DNA of 8,591 nucleotides from Gammaproteobacteria bacterium (GCA_004322325.1 SCTP01000340.1:1-8591), one strand, 5' to 3'. Positions 1-7,955 are shown, counted from the stretch's first letter. The notes: generated by a model from the letters alone, not told the origin. A program made the numbers and translations.

Positions 1-1
1 G

Positions 2-934
2 CTTCTAGGAGTAAGTTTTTGCTGCTTAAATGTTTTTTCTGGCATTTCACGAGCTTGGTACGAATCTGTAACGCAAGCTTGTATCAGTGATTACGCGCCT
101 GCGGATAAAAAGCTCTCTGCATTTGGCTTACGCTATATTGCTGCTAATGTGGGCAGTGCACTAGGACCACTATTTGGAGCATTATTAGGAATTTCTGGTT
201 CTTTATATGGGTTTTATGCCACAGGCGCTATTTTATTCGCATATCTAATTTGCCTCTCTGTTGTGTTGTTGCAACATCAGTCAATAGAAACAAAAGCACA
301 ACAGTCAAATATTAATTTTGGGGATATTATTAAAATATTATGCCGTGATAAATCTTTTGCATATTTAAACTTTGGCTGTGCTTTTGCCTATTTCGGTTTC
401 GTACAGCAAGAAGTTTTATTTGGGCAAGTTTTATTTATCAAACTTCATGATATTCATTTGTTAGCTATCTTACTTTTCTTAAACGCAATGCTAGCTATTT
501 TGCTACAAATTCCTGTCAGTCAGTTTTTTGGTCAGCGATTCTCATACTTGAGTACCATGATTTTTGGTGTGTTTTTATTAGCGATGGGTTTGATTGGAAT
601 TGGAAATTCTGGAACAAATATCTTATTTTACATAATAAGTGAAATTATCTTTACTTTAGGCGAGATACTTGTATTTTCTTTTTCAAGTGTCGCTATTGAT
701 ATGATGGCTCCTGCTAATTTACGCGGTAGTTATTTTGGAGCAGCGACTTTTCAATTTATAGGTAGAGCCATCGGTCCTCCGGTTGGAGGGTTACTTCTTG
801 AGCTATTAGGGGTCAGTTTATCTTTGTCTGCTATTGCATTGTTAACTTCATTGAGCATTTTTTGTTTCTATCGAAGTATTGCCTACTTTCCAACCCCCTT
901 ACCAAAATTAAGTTTGAAATCCTCAATCATCTGA
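2..934 (+). CDS. MFS transporter, MdtH-like drug-efflux type (5' end missing)
   Basis: This is the C-terminal 310 residues of a major facilitator superfamily membrane protein. The frame is open from base 2, so the gene starts before the window; the internal GTG at 149 falls mid-domain and is not the start. About 90 residues, roughly the first two or three membrane helices, are missing compared with the usual 400. Visible features, numbered from the first codon here: an RAWYES-type helix start at 18-23, a motif C-like GSALGPLFG at 51-59 typical of drug:proton antiporters, a charged central loop at about 91-118 containing CRDKSF, and a second RGSYFG...GRAIGPPVGG segment at 241-263 mirroring the first half. 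The rest is strongly hydrophobic with many helices. The pattern resembles MdtH-type exporters, but the substrate cannot be read from sequence. By eye it is more AT-rich than the iol genes. It lies 43 bases upstream of iolT on the same strand, so cotranscription is possible. Confidence 0.85.
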   Translation, partial: LLGVSFCCLNVFSGISRAWYESVTQACISDYAPADKKLSAFGLRYIAANVGSALGPLFGALLGISGSLYGFYATGAILFAYLICLSVVLLQHQSIETKAQQSNINFGDIIKILCRDKSFAYLNFGCAFAYFGFVQQEVLFGQVLFIKLHDIHLLAILLFLNAMLAILLQIPVSQFFGQRFSYLSTMIFGVFLLAMGLIGIGNSGTNILFYIISEIIFTLGEILVFSFSSVAIDMMAPANLRGSYFGAATFQFIGRAIGPPVGGLLLELLGVSLSLSAIALLTSLSIFCFYRSIAYFPTPLPKLSLKSSII

Positions 935-944
935 GGAATAATAA
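914..944 (+). promoter_or_regulatory. possible weak promoter ahead of iolT
   Basis: A TTGAAA at 914-919 is followed by AATAAT at 937-942 (17-base spacer) or TAATAA at 939-944 (19-base spacer), a passable sigma70-like pair. It would start transcription about 25-30 bases before the iolT start codon. The -35 part lies inside the end of the upstream transporter gene. AT-rich sequence produces such matches by chance, so this is only a candidate. The 43-base gap at 935-977 otherwise shows no clear operator palindrome. The alternative is that iolT is read from a promoter upstream of the window. Confidence 0.2.
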
Positions 945-965
945 GCGACCATTCGTAATATAAAA

Positions 966-969
966 AGGA
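966..969 (+). promoter_or_regulatory. ribosome binding site of iolT
   Basis: AGGA within an A-rich stretch lies 8 bases before the ATG at 978. This supports 978 as the start. The ATG at 974 sits closer and is out of frame with the transporter. Confidence 0.6.
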
Positions 970-977
970 TTTTATGC

Positions 978-2411
978 ATGTCTTTTCTTACGGAAAAGTC
1001 CTCACGCCAACCTAACTATTTCGTCATCCTCATCGCCGCCATTGCTGCGCTCGGCGGTTTTTTATTCGGTTTCGATTCCAGCATCATCGCTGATACCAAA
1101 GATCAAATCACTGCACAATTTTCACTAACCGATTTCCAATGGTCTTGGATTGTCAGCGTTAGTTTATTAGGTTCAGTCATCGGTATTCCCATCAGCGGTC
1201 TGATGGCTGATCGGATTAGCCGTAAAAGTATGCTTATTTTAGTGGCAGTAGGTTTTATAATGGGCGCTATTTTATGCGCACAAGCAACGCAATTGCAGCC
1301 TTTAATAATAGGTCGATTTGTCATTGGAATCTGCATCGGCATTGCCTCTTATATTTCGCCATTATTCATCGCTGAAATGGCTCCTGCTAGTATTCGCGGG
1401 GGTATGATTTTAATGAATGGATTAGCAATCACCTTTGGCCAAGCTTTTTCTTTTCTCCTCGGCTATTTTCTCCATGATATCAGCGCTTCGAGTTGGCGAT
1501 TATTACTATGGCTAGGAACACTACCTGCATTTTGTCTACTTATCGGGATTTTATTTGTCCCTCATTCCCCTCGTTGGATAATGGCGAAACAAGATTTTGA
1601 TAAAGTGTATCGCGTATTAAAAAAAATACGTCGTACGGAGGCTGAAATTCAAACAGAAATACTGGAAATGAAATTAAATTTAATGCAACCTTCTTCTGCT
1701 AACCGACTAACACTGTTTAAAAAACCATTCTTATTTGTCTTAATGGTGGGGTTAGGATTAGGTATCTTTCAACAATTTTCTGGCATTAATTCCATTATGT
1801 ACTACGGCCCTGTTGTTTTCGAAACTGCCGGATTTTATCCTATCAAAACAGCACTACTGGCTACTTTTTGGATGGGATTAATCAATTTCATTTTTACCGC
1901 CATCACCTTATTTTTTGTCGATAAATTAGGCCGTCGATTTCTCTTATTAAGCGGGACACTACTCGCCTCGATTAGTCTCGTACTAGTCGCTTGCTATTAT
2001 CAATTACAGTGGTTCAATCAAAAATGGCTGATGTTATGTTTTATGTCGACTTACATCATGGGTTATTGCATCAGCGTCGGTTCTTTATTTTGGGTGATTA
2101 TTTCAGAAATCTATCCACTTAAAATACGCGGGCTCGCTATGAGCATAGCAACAGTTGCCCAATGGGGTGCTAATTTTGTGGTTTCTATTAGCTTCTTGGG
2201 AATCTTTCACCATTTCGGCGAAATAAAAACATTCTGGTTATTTAGTTTTATTTGCTTATGTGCTTTTATTTTTATTTATTATTTCGTACCTGAAACAACA
2301 GGCGTATCGCTAGAAAAAATTGAAGAAAATTTACTCGCAGGAAAAAAATTACGAGAATTAGGGCAATCTTTTGATAACGTTATCGGTGAAGTGGAGAGTG
2401 TGACAGTATGA
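978..2411 (+). CDS. iolT: sugar-porter MFS transporter, probable myo-inositol importer IolT
   Basis: A 477-residue, 12-helix inner-membrane transporter of the MFS sugar porter family, expected to bring in myo-inositol with protons. Signature motifs in order: GFLFGFD at 27-33 in helix 1, ADRISRK at 77-83 (loop 2-3 motif A, with serine where glycine is usual), PASIRG at 136-141, PHSPRWI at 195-201 after helix 6, QQFSGINSIMYY at 265-276 in helix 7, DKLGRR at 315-320, SEIYPLKIRG at 376-385, and PETTG at 438-442 after helix 12. The helix 7 QQxSGxNxxxYY block is the sugar-recognition hallmark of this family. Length is normal and both ends look complete. The inositol assignment rests mainly on context, since it is the first gene of an iol operon; by sequence alone xylose or another polyol would be possible. 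Its stop codon overlaps the iolG start (ATGA), pointing to translational coupling. Confidence 0.88.
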   Translation: MSFLTEKSSRQPNYFVILIAAIAALGGFLFGFDSSIIADTKDQITAQFSLTDFQWSWIVSVSLLGSVIGIPISGLMADRISRKSMLILVAVGFIMGAILCAQATQLQPLIIGRFVIGICIGIASYISPLFIAEMAPASIRGGMILMNGLAITFGQAFSFLLGYFLHDISASSWRLLLWLGTLPAFCLLIGILFVPHSPRWIMAKQDFDKVYRVLKKIRRTEAEIQTEILEMKLNLMQPSSANRLTLFKKPFLFVLMVGLGLGIFQQFSGINSIMYYGPVVFETAGFYPIKTALLATFWMGLINFIFTAITLFFVDKLGRRFLLLSGTLLASISLVLVACYYQLQWFNQKWLMLCFMSTYIMGYCISVGSLFWVIISEIYPLKIRGLAMSIATVAQWGANFVVSISFLGIFHHFGEIKTFWLFSFICLCAFIFIYYFVPETTGVSLEKIEENLLAGKKLRELGQSFDNVIGEVESVTV

Positions 2412-3403
2412 AACCTTGTCGAATAGGCATTATCGGCGCTGGCCGAATTGGTAAATTACATGCAGAGAATATTTATTATCGTTTATCGCAATTCATGTTA
2501 GCAGGTATTGCTGATCCTTGTGTAGATAGGGAATGGGCTCAATCACTCTCTATTCCTCTTATTACCACCCAACATGAGGAATTAATCCATCATCCAGCTA
2601 TCGATGCTATTCTGATCGCTTCTCCCTCTGCTTTTCATACCAATCAAATTATAGCGGCTAGTCAAGCAAATAAAGCGGTTTTTTGCGAAAAACCATTAGG
2701 CTTAACCGAAGAAGCTATTCAAGCTTGTTTGACAGTCGTGGAACAACAGCAAACGCTTTTGCAAATCGGGTTTAATCGCCGTTTTGATCCAAACTTTGCT
2801 AGTATACATCGTCGTGTGCAATTGGGTGAAATTGGTCATCCGCATCTTGTGCATATTACTTCACGTGATCCCACCTGGCCTTCCATGGATTATATTAAAA
2901 CATCAGGCGGTATTTTCATGGATATGACGATTCATGACTTTGATATGGCGCGATTTTTAATCGGTTCAGATGTGGTGGAAGTGTTTGCCAGCGGTTCTGT
3001 GCTAATCCATCCTGATTTTGCTGAATGTAATGATAGTGATACCGCTGTGATTCAATTGCGTTTCAAAAATGGGGCATTAGGTGTCATCGATAACAGCAGG
3101 CAAGCTGTATATGGGTATGATCAACGGGTGGAAGTGTTTGGTCATCAAGGTTATTTACTAGCTAAAAATCAAACGCAACACGCTGTGCATTATTTTGGCC
3201 GCCATGAGACGCGTTATGCTAATCCGCTATATTTTTTCTTAGAACGTTATCAAGAGGCTTATCTCGCTGAATTAGAATCGTTTTATCAAGCTTGGCTGCA
3301 TCATCAGCCGAGCCCGGTGACAGGGAATGATGGTTTGCAAGCATTACGCATTGCAATGGCAGCAAAACAATCTTTACAAACAGGAAAAGCAATATGTCTA
3401 TAA
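2408..3403 (+). CDS. iolG: inositol 2-dehydrogenase IolG
   Basis: A 331-residue cytoplasmic oxidoreductase of the Gfo/Idh/MocA family. It oxidises myo-inositol to 2-keto-myo-inositol (scyllo-inosose) with NAD, the first step of inositol breakdown. The N-terminal Rossmann fold has the GAGRIG dinucleotide loop at 10-15. The EKPLG motif at 94-98 supplies the catalytic lysine K95. GFNRRFDP sits at 121-128, and the MDMTIHDFDM motif at 171-180 gives the catalytic D172 and H176, matching the Lys/Asp/His set known for Bacillus IolG. The C-terminal substrate domain contains YDQRVEVFG at 237-245. Length is typical. The ATG overlaps the iolT stop by 4 bases, with a GGAG 11 bases upstream at 2393-2396. 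The 3' end overlaps iolCB by 10 bases. A scyllo-inositol dehydrogenase activity is the main alternative, but the operon favours the 2-dehydrogenase role. Confidence 0.93.
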   Translation: MKPCRIGIIGAGRIGKLHAENIYYRLSQFMLAGIADPCVDREWAQSLSIPLITTQHEELIHHPAIDAILIASPSAFHTNQIIAASQANKAVFCEKPLGLTEEAIQACLTVVEQQQTLLQIGFNRRFDPNFASIHRRVQLGEIGHPHLVHITSRDPTWPSMDYIKTSGGIFMDMTIHDFDMARFLIGSDVVEVFASGSVLIHPDFAECNDSDTAVIQLRFKNGALGVIDNSRQAVYGYDQRVEVFGHQGYLLAKNQTQHAVHYFGRHETRYANPLYFFLERYQEAYLAELESFYQAWLHHQPSPVTGNDGLQALRIAMAAKQSLQTGKAICL

Positions 3404-5178
3404 CTTTTGATGCTAACCGACCTATCGATTTAATTTGTATGGGCCGTGTTGCCGTGGATTTGTACGCAGAGCAAATTCACTCTCCTTTATCGCAAGTAGA
3501 AACTTTTCGTAAATATCTAGGTGGTTGTCCTGGCAATATTGCTGTTGGTACAGCACGATTAGGTTTAATGTCGATGATGTTTTCCTGCGTTGGGCAAGAT
3601 GAAATGGGGCAATTTTTAAAAGAAACGTTACAGAAAGAAGGGGTAAAGATAGATTTGCTGTATGAAACAGCACAGCATTTAACGGCGTTGGTATTGCTGG
3701 GGATCAGTCCACCACATCATTTTCCCTTAATGTTTTATCGAAAAGATTGTGCTGATATGCAATTGCAACCTGCGCATGTTAAGCAAGAAATCTTGCAACA
3801 AGCTAAAGCATTATTGATTACAGGCACGGGATTATCGACACCCTCGATGGAGCAAGCAACGCATCACGCTGTGCAGCGAGCAAAACAAGTTGGAACGGCG
3901 GTGATCATGGACTTAGATTATCGCCCTGTGTTGTGGGGATTAACATCAGTAGGGGATGGTGAAACACGTTATAAATCGAGTCAAATCGTGACAGAGCATT
4001 ATCAAAAAATTTTATCGCAATGTGATTTGATTGTGGGTACGGAGGAAGAAGTGCATATTGCAGGTGGTATCGATGTTATCCGTCAATTTACCAATGCTCC
4101 GGTTGTGATCAAGAAAGGTGAAAAAGGCTGTCAAGTCTATATTGACAATAATCCACCTATTGCTTCGCGCTCATTCCCTGTGGAAATTCTCAACGTATTA
4201 GGTGCAGGCGATGCTTTCTTATCTGGCTTAGTGCGTGGTTTATTGCGCGGAGAATCATGGGAAACTGCCATGACTTATGCCAATGCAAACGGTGCATTAG
4301 TGGTCACACGTCATGGTTGTGCGCCAGCGATGCCTTATTTCGATGAATTGCAAGAATTTATTCATCACTACGACAGTAATCCAGAAATATGGAAAACTCT
4401 GCCGCATGCGCAAGGATTTAAAGAGGGTCTCAACCCAATTATTGACATGAAAAAAACAACCGATATGAACTTTAGCTGTCTTAAGTTGCGGATGGGAGAG
4501 CGTTATGATTTAACGTCACATCTTGAGTCGGCTTATTTATTAATGACAGGGAAAGTGATTTTTAATTATGCAAATCAATCTTACTTAGCAGAACGCTGCG
4601 GTTATTTTGAGCAAGATCCTATCGTGTTACATTGCTCAGCTAATACCATCGCTTCGGTACAAGCACTCACCGATTGTGAAATATTAATTACCCAGACAGA
4701 AAATGATCGTCATTTTTCATCAATGATTTTTGATCAGCATAATTTATTAGAATCCGATCATCGCGGAAAAGGTTTATTGGAAGACACTTCTTATCGCATC
4801 GTGCGAACTGTGTTTGATAAGCGTAATCGTCCAGAGTCTAACCTAGTCGTCGGGGAAATTATCACCTTTCAAGGCAGTTGGTCGAGTTATCCGCCGCATT
4901 ATCATGCGCATGAAGAAATTTATCATTATCGTTTTTCTGAGCCACAAGGTTTTGCATTTGGTGAAAATGGTAAGGAAGCATTAAAAATTCATCATAATGA
5001 TACTTATCACATTAAAAACGGCCAAGAACATGCGCATTGCACCGCGCCAGGTTATGCGCTTTATACGCTGTGGGTGATTCGTCATCTACCTGATCAACCT
5101 TATTACTTGCCCACGTTTCGTCCAGAACACGAATGGACGCGGCATGTGGCAGCCAATCGTCGTGTATGGAGGCAATAA
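3394..5178 (+). CDS. iolCB: fused 5-dehydro-2-deoxygluconokinase / 5-deoxyglucuronate isomerase (IolC-IolB)
   Basis: A 594-residue two-domain cytoplasmic enzyme. Residues about 10-325 form a PfkB/ribokinase-type sugar kinase (IolC) with GGCPGNIAVGTARLG at 43-57 and the anion-hole and catalytic motif GAGDAF at 270-275, D273 being the base; it phosphorylates 5-dehydro-2-deoxygluconate. Residues about 340-594 are IolB, a KduI/IolB-type cupin that isomerises 5-deoxyglucuronate to the kinase substrate. The cupin core is SSYPPHYHAHEE at 497-508, with probable metal ligands H502, H504 and E507 or E508, and a later histidine H546 before APGY. Separate IolC and IolB proteins are usual; here two consecutive steps share one chain, as I recall for Legionella. 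No stop or frameshift lies at the junction. The loops around the cupin motifs look shorter than in classical IolB. The start has AGGA at 3382-3385 and overlaps iolG by 10 bases. Confidence 0.92.
   Translation: MSITFDANRPIDLICMGRVAVDLYAEQIHSPLSQVETFRKYLGGCPGNIAVGTARLGLMSMMFSCVGQDEMGQFLKETLQKEGVKIDLLYETAQHLTALVLLGISPPHHFPLMFYRKDCADMQLQPAHVKQEILQQAKALLITGTGLSTPSMEQATHHAVQRAKQVGTAVIMDLDYRPVLWGLTSVGDGETRYKSSQIVTEHYQKILSQCDLIVGTEEEVHIAGGIDVIRQFTNAPVVIKKGEKGCQVYIDNNPPIASRSFPVEILNVLGAGDAFLSGLVRGLLRGESWETAMTYANANGALVVTRHGCAPAMPYFDELQEFIHHYDSNPEIWKTLPHAQGFKEGLNPIIDMKKTTDMNFSCLKLRMGERYDLTSHLESAYLLMTGKVIFNYANQSYLAERCGYFEQDPIVLHCSANTIASVQALTDCEILITQTENDRHFSSMIFDQHNLLESDHRGKGLLEDTSYRIVRTVFDKRNRPESNLVVGEIITFQGSWSSYPPHYHAHEEIYHYRFSEPQGFAFGENGKEALKIHHNDTYHIKNGQEHAHCTAPGYALYTLWVIRHLPDQPYYLPTFRPEHEWTRHVAANRRVWRQ
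5168..5172 (+). promoter_or_regulatory. strong ribosome binding site of iolD
   Basis: GGAGG lies inside the last codons of iolCB, 9 bases before the ATG at 5182. It is the best Shine-Dalgarno match in the window and fixes the iolD start. Confidence 0.75.
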
Positions 5179-5181
5179 ATA

Positions 5182-7056
5182 ATGGAAACGATACAATTAA
5201 CTGTTGCACAAGCGTTACTGCGTTTTTTAGCGAGTCAATATGTCGTGATTGATCAGCAAGAACATCGTTTTGTGCATGGCGTGTTTGGCATATTTGGGCA
5301 TGGAAATGTGACAGGATTGGGTGAAGCATTAGAATATGATTCGTATGGTCTTACTTATTACCAAGGTCATAATGAGCAAGGCATGGCGCACGCGGCTATT
5401 GCTTTTGCCAAGCAGAAAAATCGCTTAGGTATGTATGCGTGCACGTCTTCCATTGGCCCTGGTGCGACTAACATGATTACGGCGGCTGCTACCGCTACTA
5501 CTAATCGCATTCCGTTACTATTGCTACCTGGCGATGTGTTTAGCTGCCGCCAACCTGATCCTGTGTTGCAGCAATTAGAAGTGGAGCACGATTACACGTT
5601 ATCAGTTAATGATTGCTTTAAGCCAGTGAGTAAATATTGGGATCGTATTACACGTCCTGAGCAGTTGATGACGGCATGTTTAAATGCCTTTCGTGTATTA
5701 ACTGATCCAGCTCAAACAGGTGCAGTGACTTTATGTTTACCACAAGATGTGCAAGCTGAAAGTTACATTTATCCGGCGCATTTTTTTGCTAAACGCCTTT
5801 GGCATATTGATCGTGAACCAGTGGCACAGCGGGCATTAGAAGAGGCGGTAAAATTATTACGACAAGCAAAGCAACCTCTTATCATCGCCGGTGGCGGTGT
5901 ACATTACTCTTTAGCCACCAAAACATTAGCTGATTTTGCGGAAAAATATGCTATTCCTGTGGCTGAAACGCAAGCGGGTAAAAGTGCATTACCGTGGTCA
6001 CATCCTCATAATGTCGGTGGGATTGGCGTCACTGGCAGCGCGGCAGCCAATCAATTAGCTGCTGAAGCTGATTTAATTTTTGCTGTCGGTTCTCGTCTGC
6101 AAGATTTTACGACGGCCTCAAAGTGGGCTTTTCAGCATCCAGAATTAAAAATAATCCATCTTAATATCAATCGTTTTGATGCGCTCAAAATGGATAGTGT
6201 TGCTTTGAAAGGTGATGCGAAATATGGTTTAGAACAATTATCTCTACTGCTGACTGAGTATAAAGCCTCTGTGGTGTATCAAGAAAAATGCCGCATATTA
6301 AAACAAGCGTGGCAAGATGAAATCACAAAATGGTATGCGATTCCGCCAAAAAATCCTGCTGGCATGCATCAAACCAGTGCCATTGGTTTGCTTAATCAAT
6401 TTACTACTGAGCAAGATGTGATTGTGTGTGCAGCAGGCAGTCTACCGGGCGATTTACACCGCTTATGGTGTTCAAAGCAACCAAAAGATTATCACTTAGA
6501 ATATGCGTATTCTTGTATGGGTTACGAAGTCGCTGGTGGTTTAGGTGTTCGTTTAGCCAAAGAGAATTCAGCGGGTGAAGTATATGTACTCGTGGGTGAT
6601 GGTAGTTATGTGATGTCACATTCAGAGTTATTAACGAGTATTCAAGAGAAGAAAAAAATCACAGTGATTATTTTTAATAATCATGGCTATCAATGTATTC
6701 GTAATTTACAAGAAGCGCATGGCAGCAAAGGTTTTGGTAATGAATTTCGTTATCGCAATCTTACAACAAACCGCTTGGATGGCGATTATATTCCCATTGA
6801 TTTCTGTCAATATGCAGCGGCTTTAGGCGCAAAAACATTTTATGCCAAAGCAGAAGATAGCTTTCAATCTGCTCTGATGGAAGCAAAGCAATCTACGCAA
6901 ACTTGTGTCATTGTACTTGCCGTCTTACCGAAGACGATGACGCATGGCTACCAAACATGGTGGCGTGTAGGGGTGGCAGAAGTGTCCCAATCGAACGAAG
7001 TGCAGGAAGCGTATATGGGGATGTGTGAAGAAGTAGAAAAAGTGAGGGTTTATTAA
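5182..7056 (+). CDS. iolD: 3D-(3,5/4)-trihydroxycyclohexane-1,2-dione hydrolase IolD (ThDP-dependent)
   Basis: A 624-residue thiamine-diphosphate enzyme that hydrolyses the cyclic diketone made by IolE, opening the ring to 5-deoxyglucuronate. It has the three-domain layout of the acetolactate synthase superfamily. The N-terminal pyrimidine-binding domain contains GHNEQGMAHAA at 62-72, where E65 is the expected ThDP-activating glutamate. A central domain begins around 215 with PLIIAGGGV at 232-240. The C-terminal pyrophosphate domain carries the GDG (472-474) to NN (499-500) ThDP/magnesium motif, 29 residues long. IolD-specific character appears in the RQPDPVLQQLE stretch at 123-133 and in the C-terminal HGYQTWWRVGVAEVS at 588-602. 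Length is close to normal and the ends look intact. A 3-base gap separates it from iolCB, and its TAA shares one base with the iolE ATG. Confidence 0.94.
   Translation: METIQLTVAQALLRFLASQYVVIDQQEHRFVHGVFGIFGHGNVTGLGEALEYDSYGLTYYQGHNEQGMAHAAIAFAKQKNRLGMYACTSSIGPGATNMITAAATATTNRIPLLLLPGDVFSCRQPDPVLQQLEVEHDYTLSVNDCFKPVSKYWDRITRPEQLMTACLNAFRVLTDPAQTGAVTLCLPQDVQAESYIYPAHFFAKRLWHIDREPVAQRALEEAVKLLRQAKQPLIIAGGGVHYSLATKTLADFAEKYAIPVAETQAGKSALPWSHPHNVGGIGVTGSAAANQLAAEADLIFAVGSRLQDFTTASKWAFQHPELKIIHLNINRFDALKMDSVALKGDAKYGLEQLSLLLTEYKASVVYQEKCRILKQAWQDEITKWYAIPPKNPAGMHQTSAIGLLNQFTTEQDVIVCAAGSLPGDLHRLWCSKQPKDYHLEYAYSCMGYEVAGGLGVRLAKENSAGEVYVLVGDGSYVMSHSELLTSIQEKKKITVIIFNNHGYQCIRNLQEAHGSKGFGNEFRYRNLTTNRLDGDYIPIDFCQYAAALGAKTFYAKAEDSFQSALMEAKQSTQTCVIVLAVLPKTMTHGYQTWWRVGVAEVSQSNEVQEAYMGMCEEVEKVRVY
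7044..7047 (+). promoter_or_regulatory. ribosome binding site of iolE
   Basis: GAGG 8 bases before the ATG at 7056 supports that start over the in-frame ATG at 7062, which would sit 14 bases away. Confidence 0.55.
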
Positions 7057-7955
7057 TGAGAATGAAATTAGGTATCGCGCCTATTAATTGGTGTAACGAT
7101 GATGATCCTAGTTTGGGGAAAGATATTTCTTTTGAACAATCTATTCGTGAAATGGCTGAAGCAGGTTTTGTTGGTACGGAGATTGGTAGTAAATACCCGT
7201 GCGATCCAGTATTGCTAAAAGCGGCTTTATCGCAACATAATTTAGAGGTCCCTGCGGCGTGGTTTAGCACGTATTTTACTGAACCCGAACGTTATGAAGA
7301 AACATTATTGCGTTTTCTCGAACAGCTTAGTTTTTTACGTGCCATGGGCGCGCATTATATCAATGTATGCGAATGTGGTCATTCCATCCAGCAAACAAGC
7401 CATCCGGTGGTGGGGGAGAAAAAGCCTATCTTCACAGAAGCACAATGGGAAGCATTAATTCGAGGATTGCATCGCATTGGACGTATCGCGCATGATTTTG
7501 ATGTGAAAATTGTTTATCACTATCACGCCGGTACGGGTGTTTTCACCGAGCAAGAAATTGATTTTTTAATGCAGCATACATCAGATACATTAGTATCATT
7601 ATTAGTGGATACGGGTCATGCCGTGGTGGCCGGTATTGATCCCGTCCATTTGATTACGCGTTATGCTAATCGTGTTAAATATGTTCACCTTAAAGATATT
7701 CGTAAACCAATATTAGCAACGATGCTGGCAAAAAAATGGAGTTTTATGGATAGTGTGCGTGCGGGTGTGTTCACTGTGCCAGGTGATGGAGATATTGATT
7801 TTGCTACGGTAATCGCGGCACTTAACAAGATACGTTATCAAGGCTGGTTATTAGTTGAAGCAGAGCAAGATCCTGCCAAGGCGCCACCTTTGCATTATGC
7901 GAAAAAAGCACATCAATACATGTCTTCATTGTTAGGGGGGTTACATGTTGCATAA
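7056..7955 (+). CDS. iolE: inosose dehydratase IolE
   Basis: A 299-residue cytoplasmic enzyme of the xylose-isomerase-like TIM barrel family that removes water from 2-keto-myo-inositol to give the cyclic dione used by IolD. The N-terminal LGIAPINW at 5-12 is characteristic of IolE. Metal and substrate site residues typical of the family are visible: the YHYHAGTG stretch at 154-161, VDTGHAV at 184-190, YVHLKDI at 209-215 and VEAEQDP at 267-273. PGDGDIDF at 242-249 precedes the last barrel strands. Length matches the family norm of about 300. It starts on the last base of the iolD stop codon (TAATG), so translation is probably coupled. Its 3' end overlaps the following iolG-like gene by 11 bases and contains a run of six G. 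Confidence 0.94.
   Translation: MRMKLGIAPINWCNDDDPSLGKDISFEQSIREMAEAGFVGTEIGSKYPCDPVLLKAALSQHNLEVPAAWFSTYFTEPERYEETLLRFLEQLSFLRAMGAHYINVCECGHSIQQTSHPVVGEKKPIFTEAQWEALIRGLHRIGRIAHDFDVKIVYHYHAGTGVFTEQEIDFLMQHTSDTLVSLLVDTGHAVVAGIDPVHLITRYANRVKYVHLKDIRKPILATMLAKKWSFMDSVRAGVFTVPGDGDIDFATVIAALNKIRYQGWLLVEAEQDPAKAPPLHYAKKAHQYMSSLLGGLHVA
7935..7940 (+). promoter_or_regulatory. six-G tract serving as ribosome binding site for the iolG-like gene
   Basis: A GGGGGG run within the iolE 3' end lies 4 bases before the ATG at 7945. With the preceding A it resembles a purine-rich Shine-Dalgarno (AGGGGGG), although slightly close. Such runs can slip; a slip would alter only the last six residues of IolE. Confidence 0.4.

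Noticed and set aside
149..151. GTG as the start of the first transporter gene
   Set aside because: The same frame is open back to base 2 and encodes conserved MFS sequence (RAWYES and FGLRYIAAN), so this GTG is an internal valine codon of a gene cut by the window edge.
920..937. Hairpin TCCTCA/TGAGGA around the stop codon of the first gene as a terminator
   Set aside because: The stem is only 6 base pairs with a 6-base loop and is followed by an A/T mix without a T-run, so it does not look like an intrinsic terminator.
974..976. ATG just upstream of the iolT start
   Set aside because: It is out of frame with iolT and too close to the AGGA; the ATG at 978 begins the conserved transporter sequence.
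1103..1342. Antisense open frame within iolT
   Set aside because: It lies wholly opposite a well-conserved coding region, has no recognisable domain, and is explained as a shadow of the real gene.
5012..5329. Antisense open frame spanning the iolCB/iolD junction
   Set aside because: Both sense genes are unmistakable here and the antisense product shows no domain or convincing ribosome binding site.
7062..7064. Second in-frame ATG as the iolE start
   Set aside because: The GAGG at 7044-7047 is 8 bases from the first ATG but 14 from this one, and the TAATG overlap with iolD favours 7056.
6908..7270. Antisense open frame across the iolD/iolE junction
   Set aside because: It opposes conserved ends of two enzymes and its composition fits a chance open frame.
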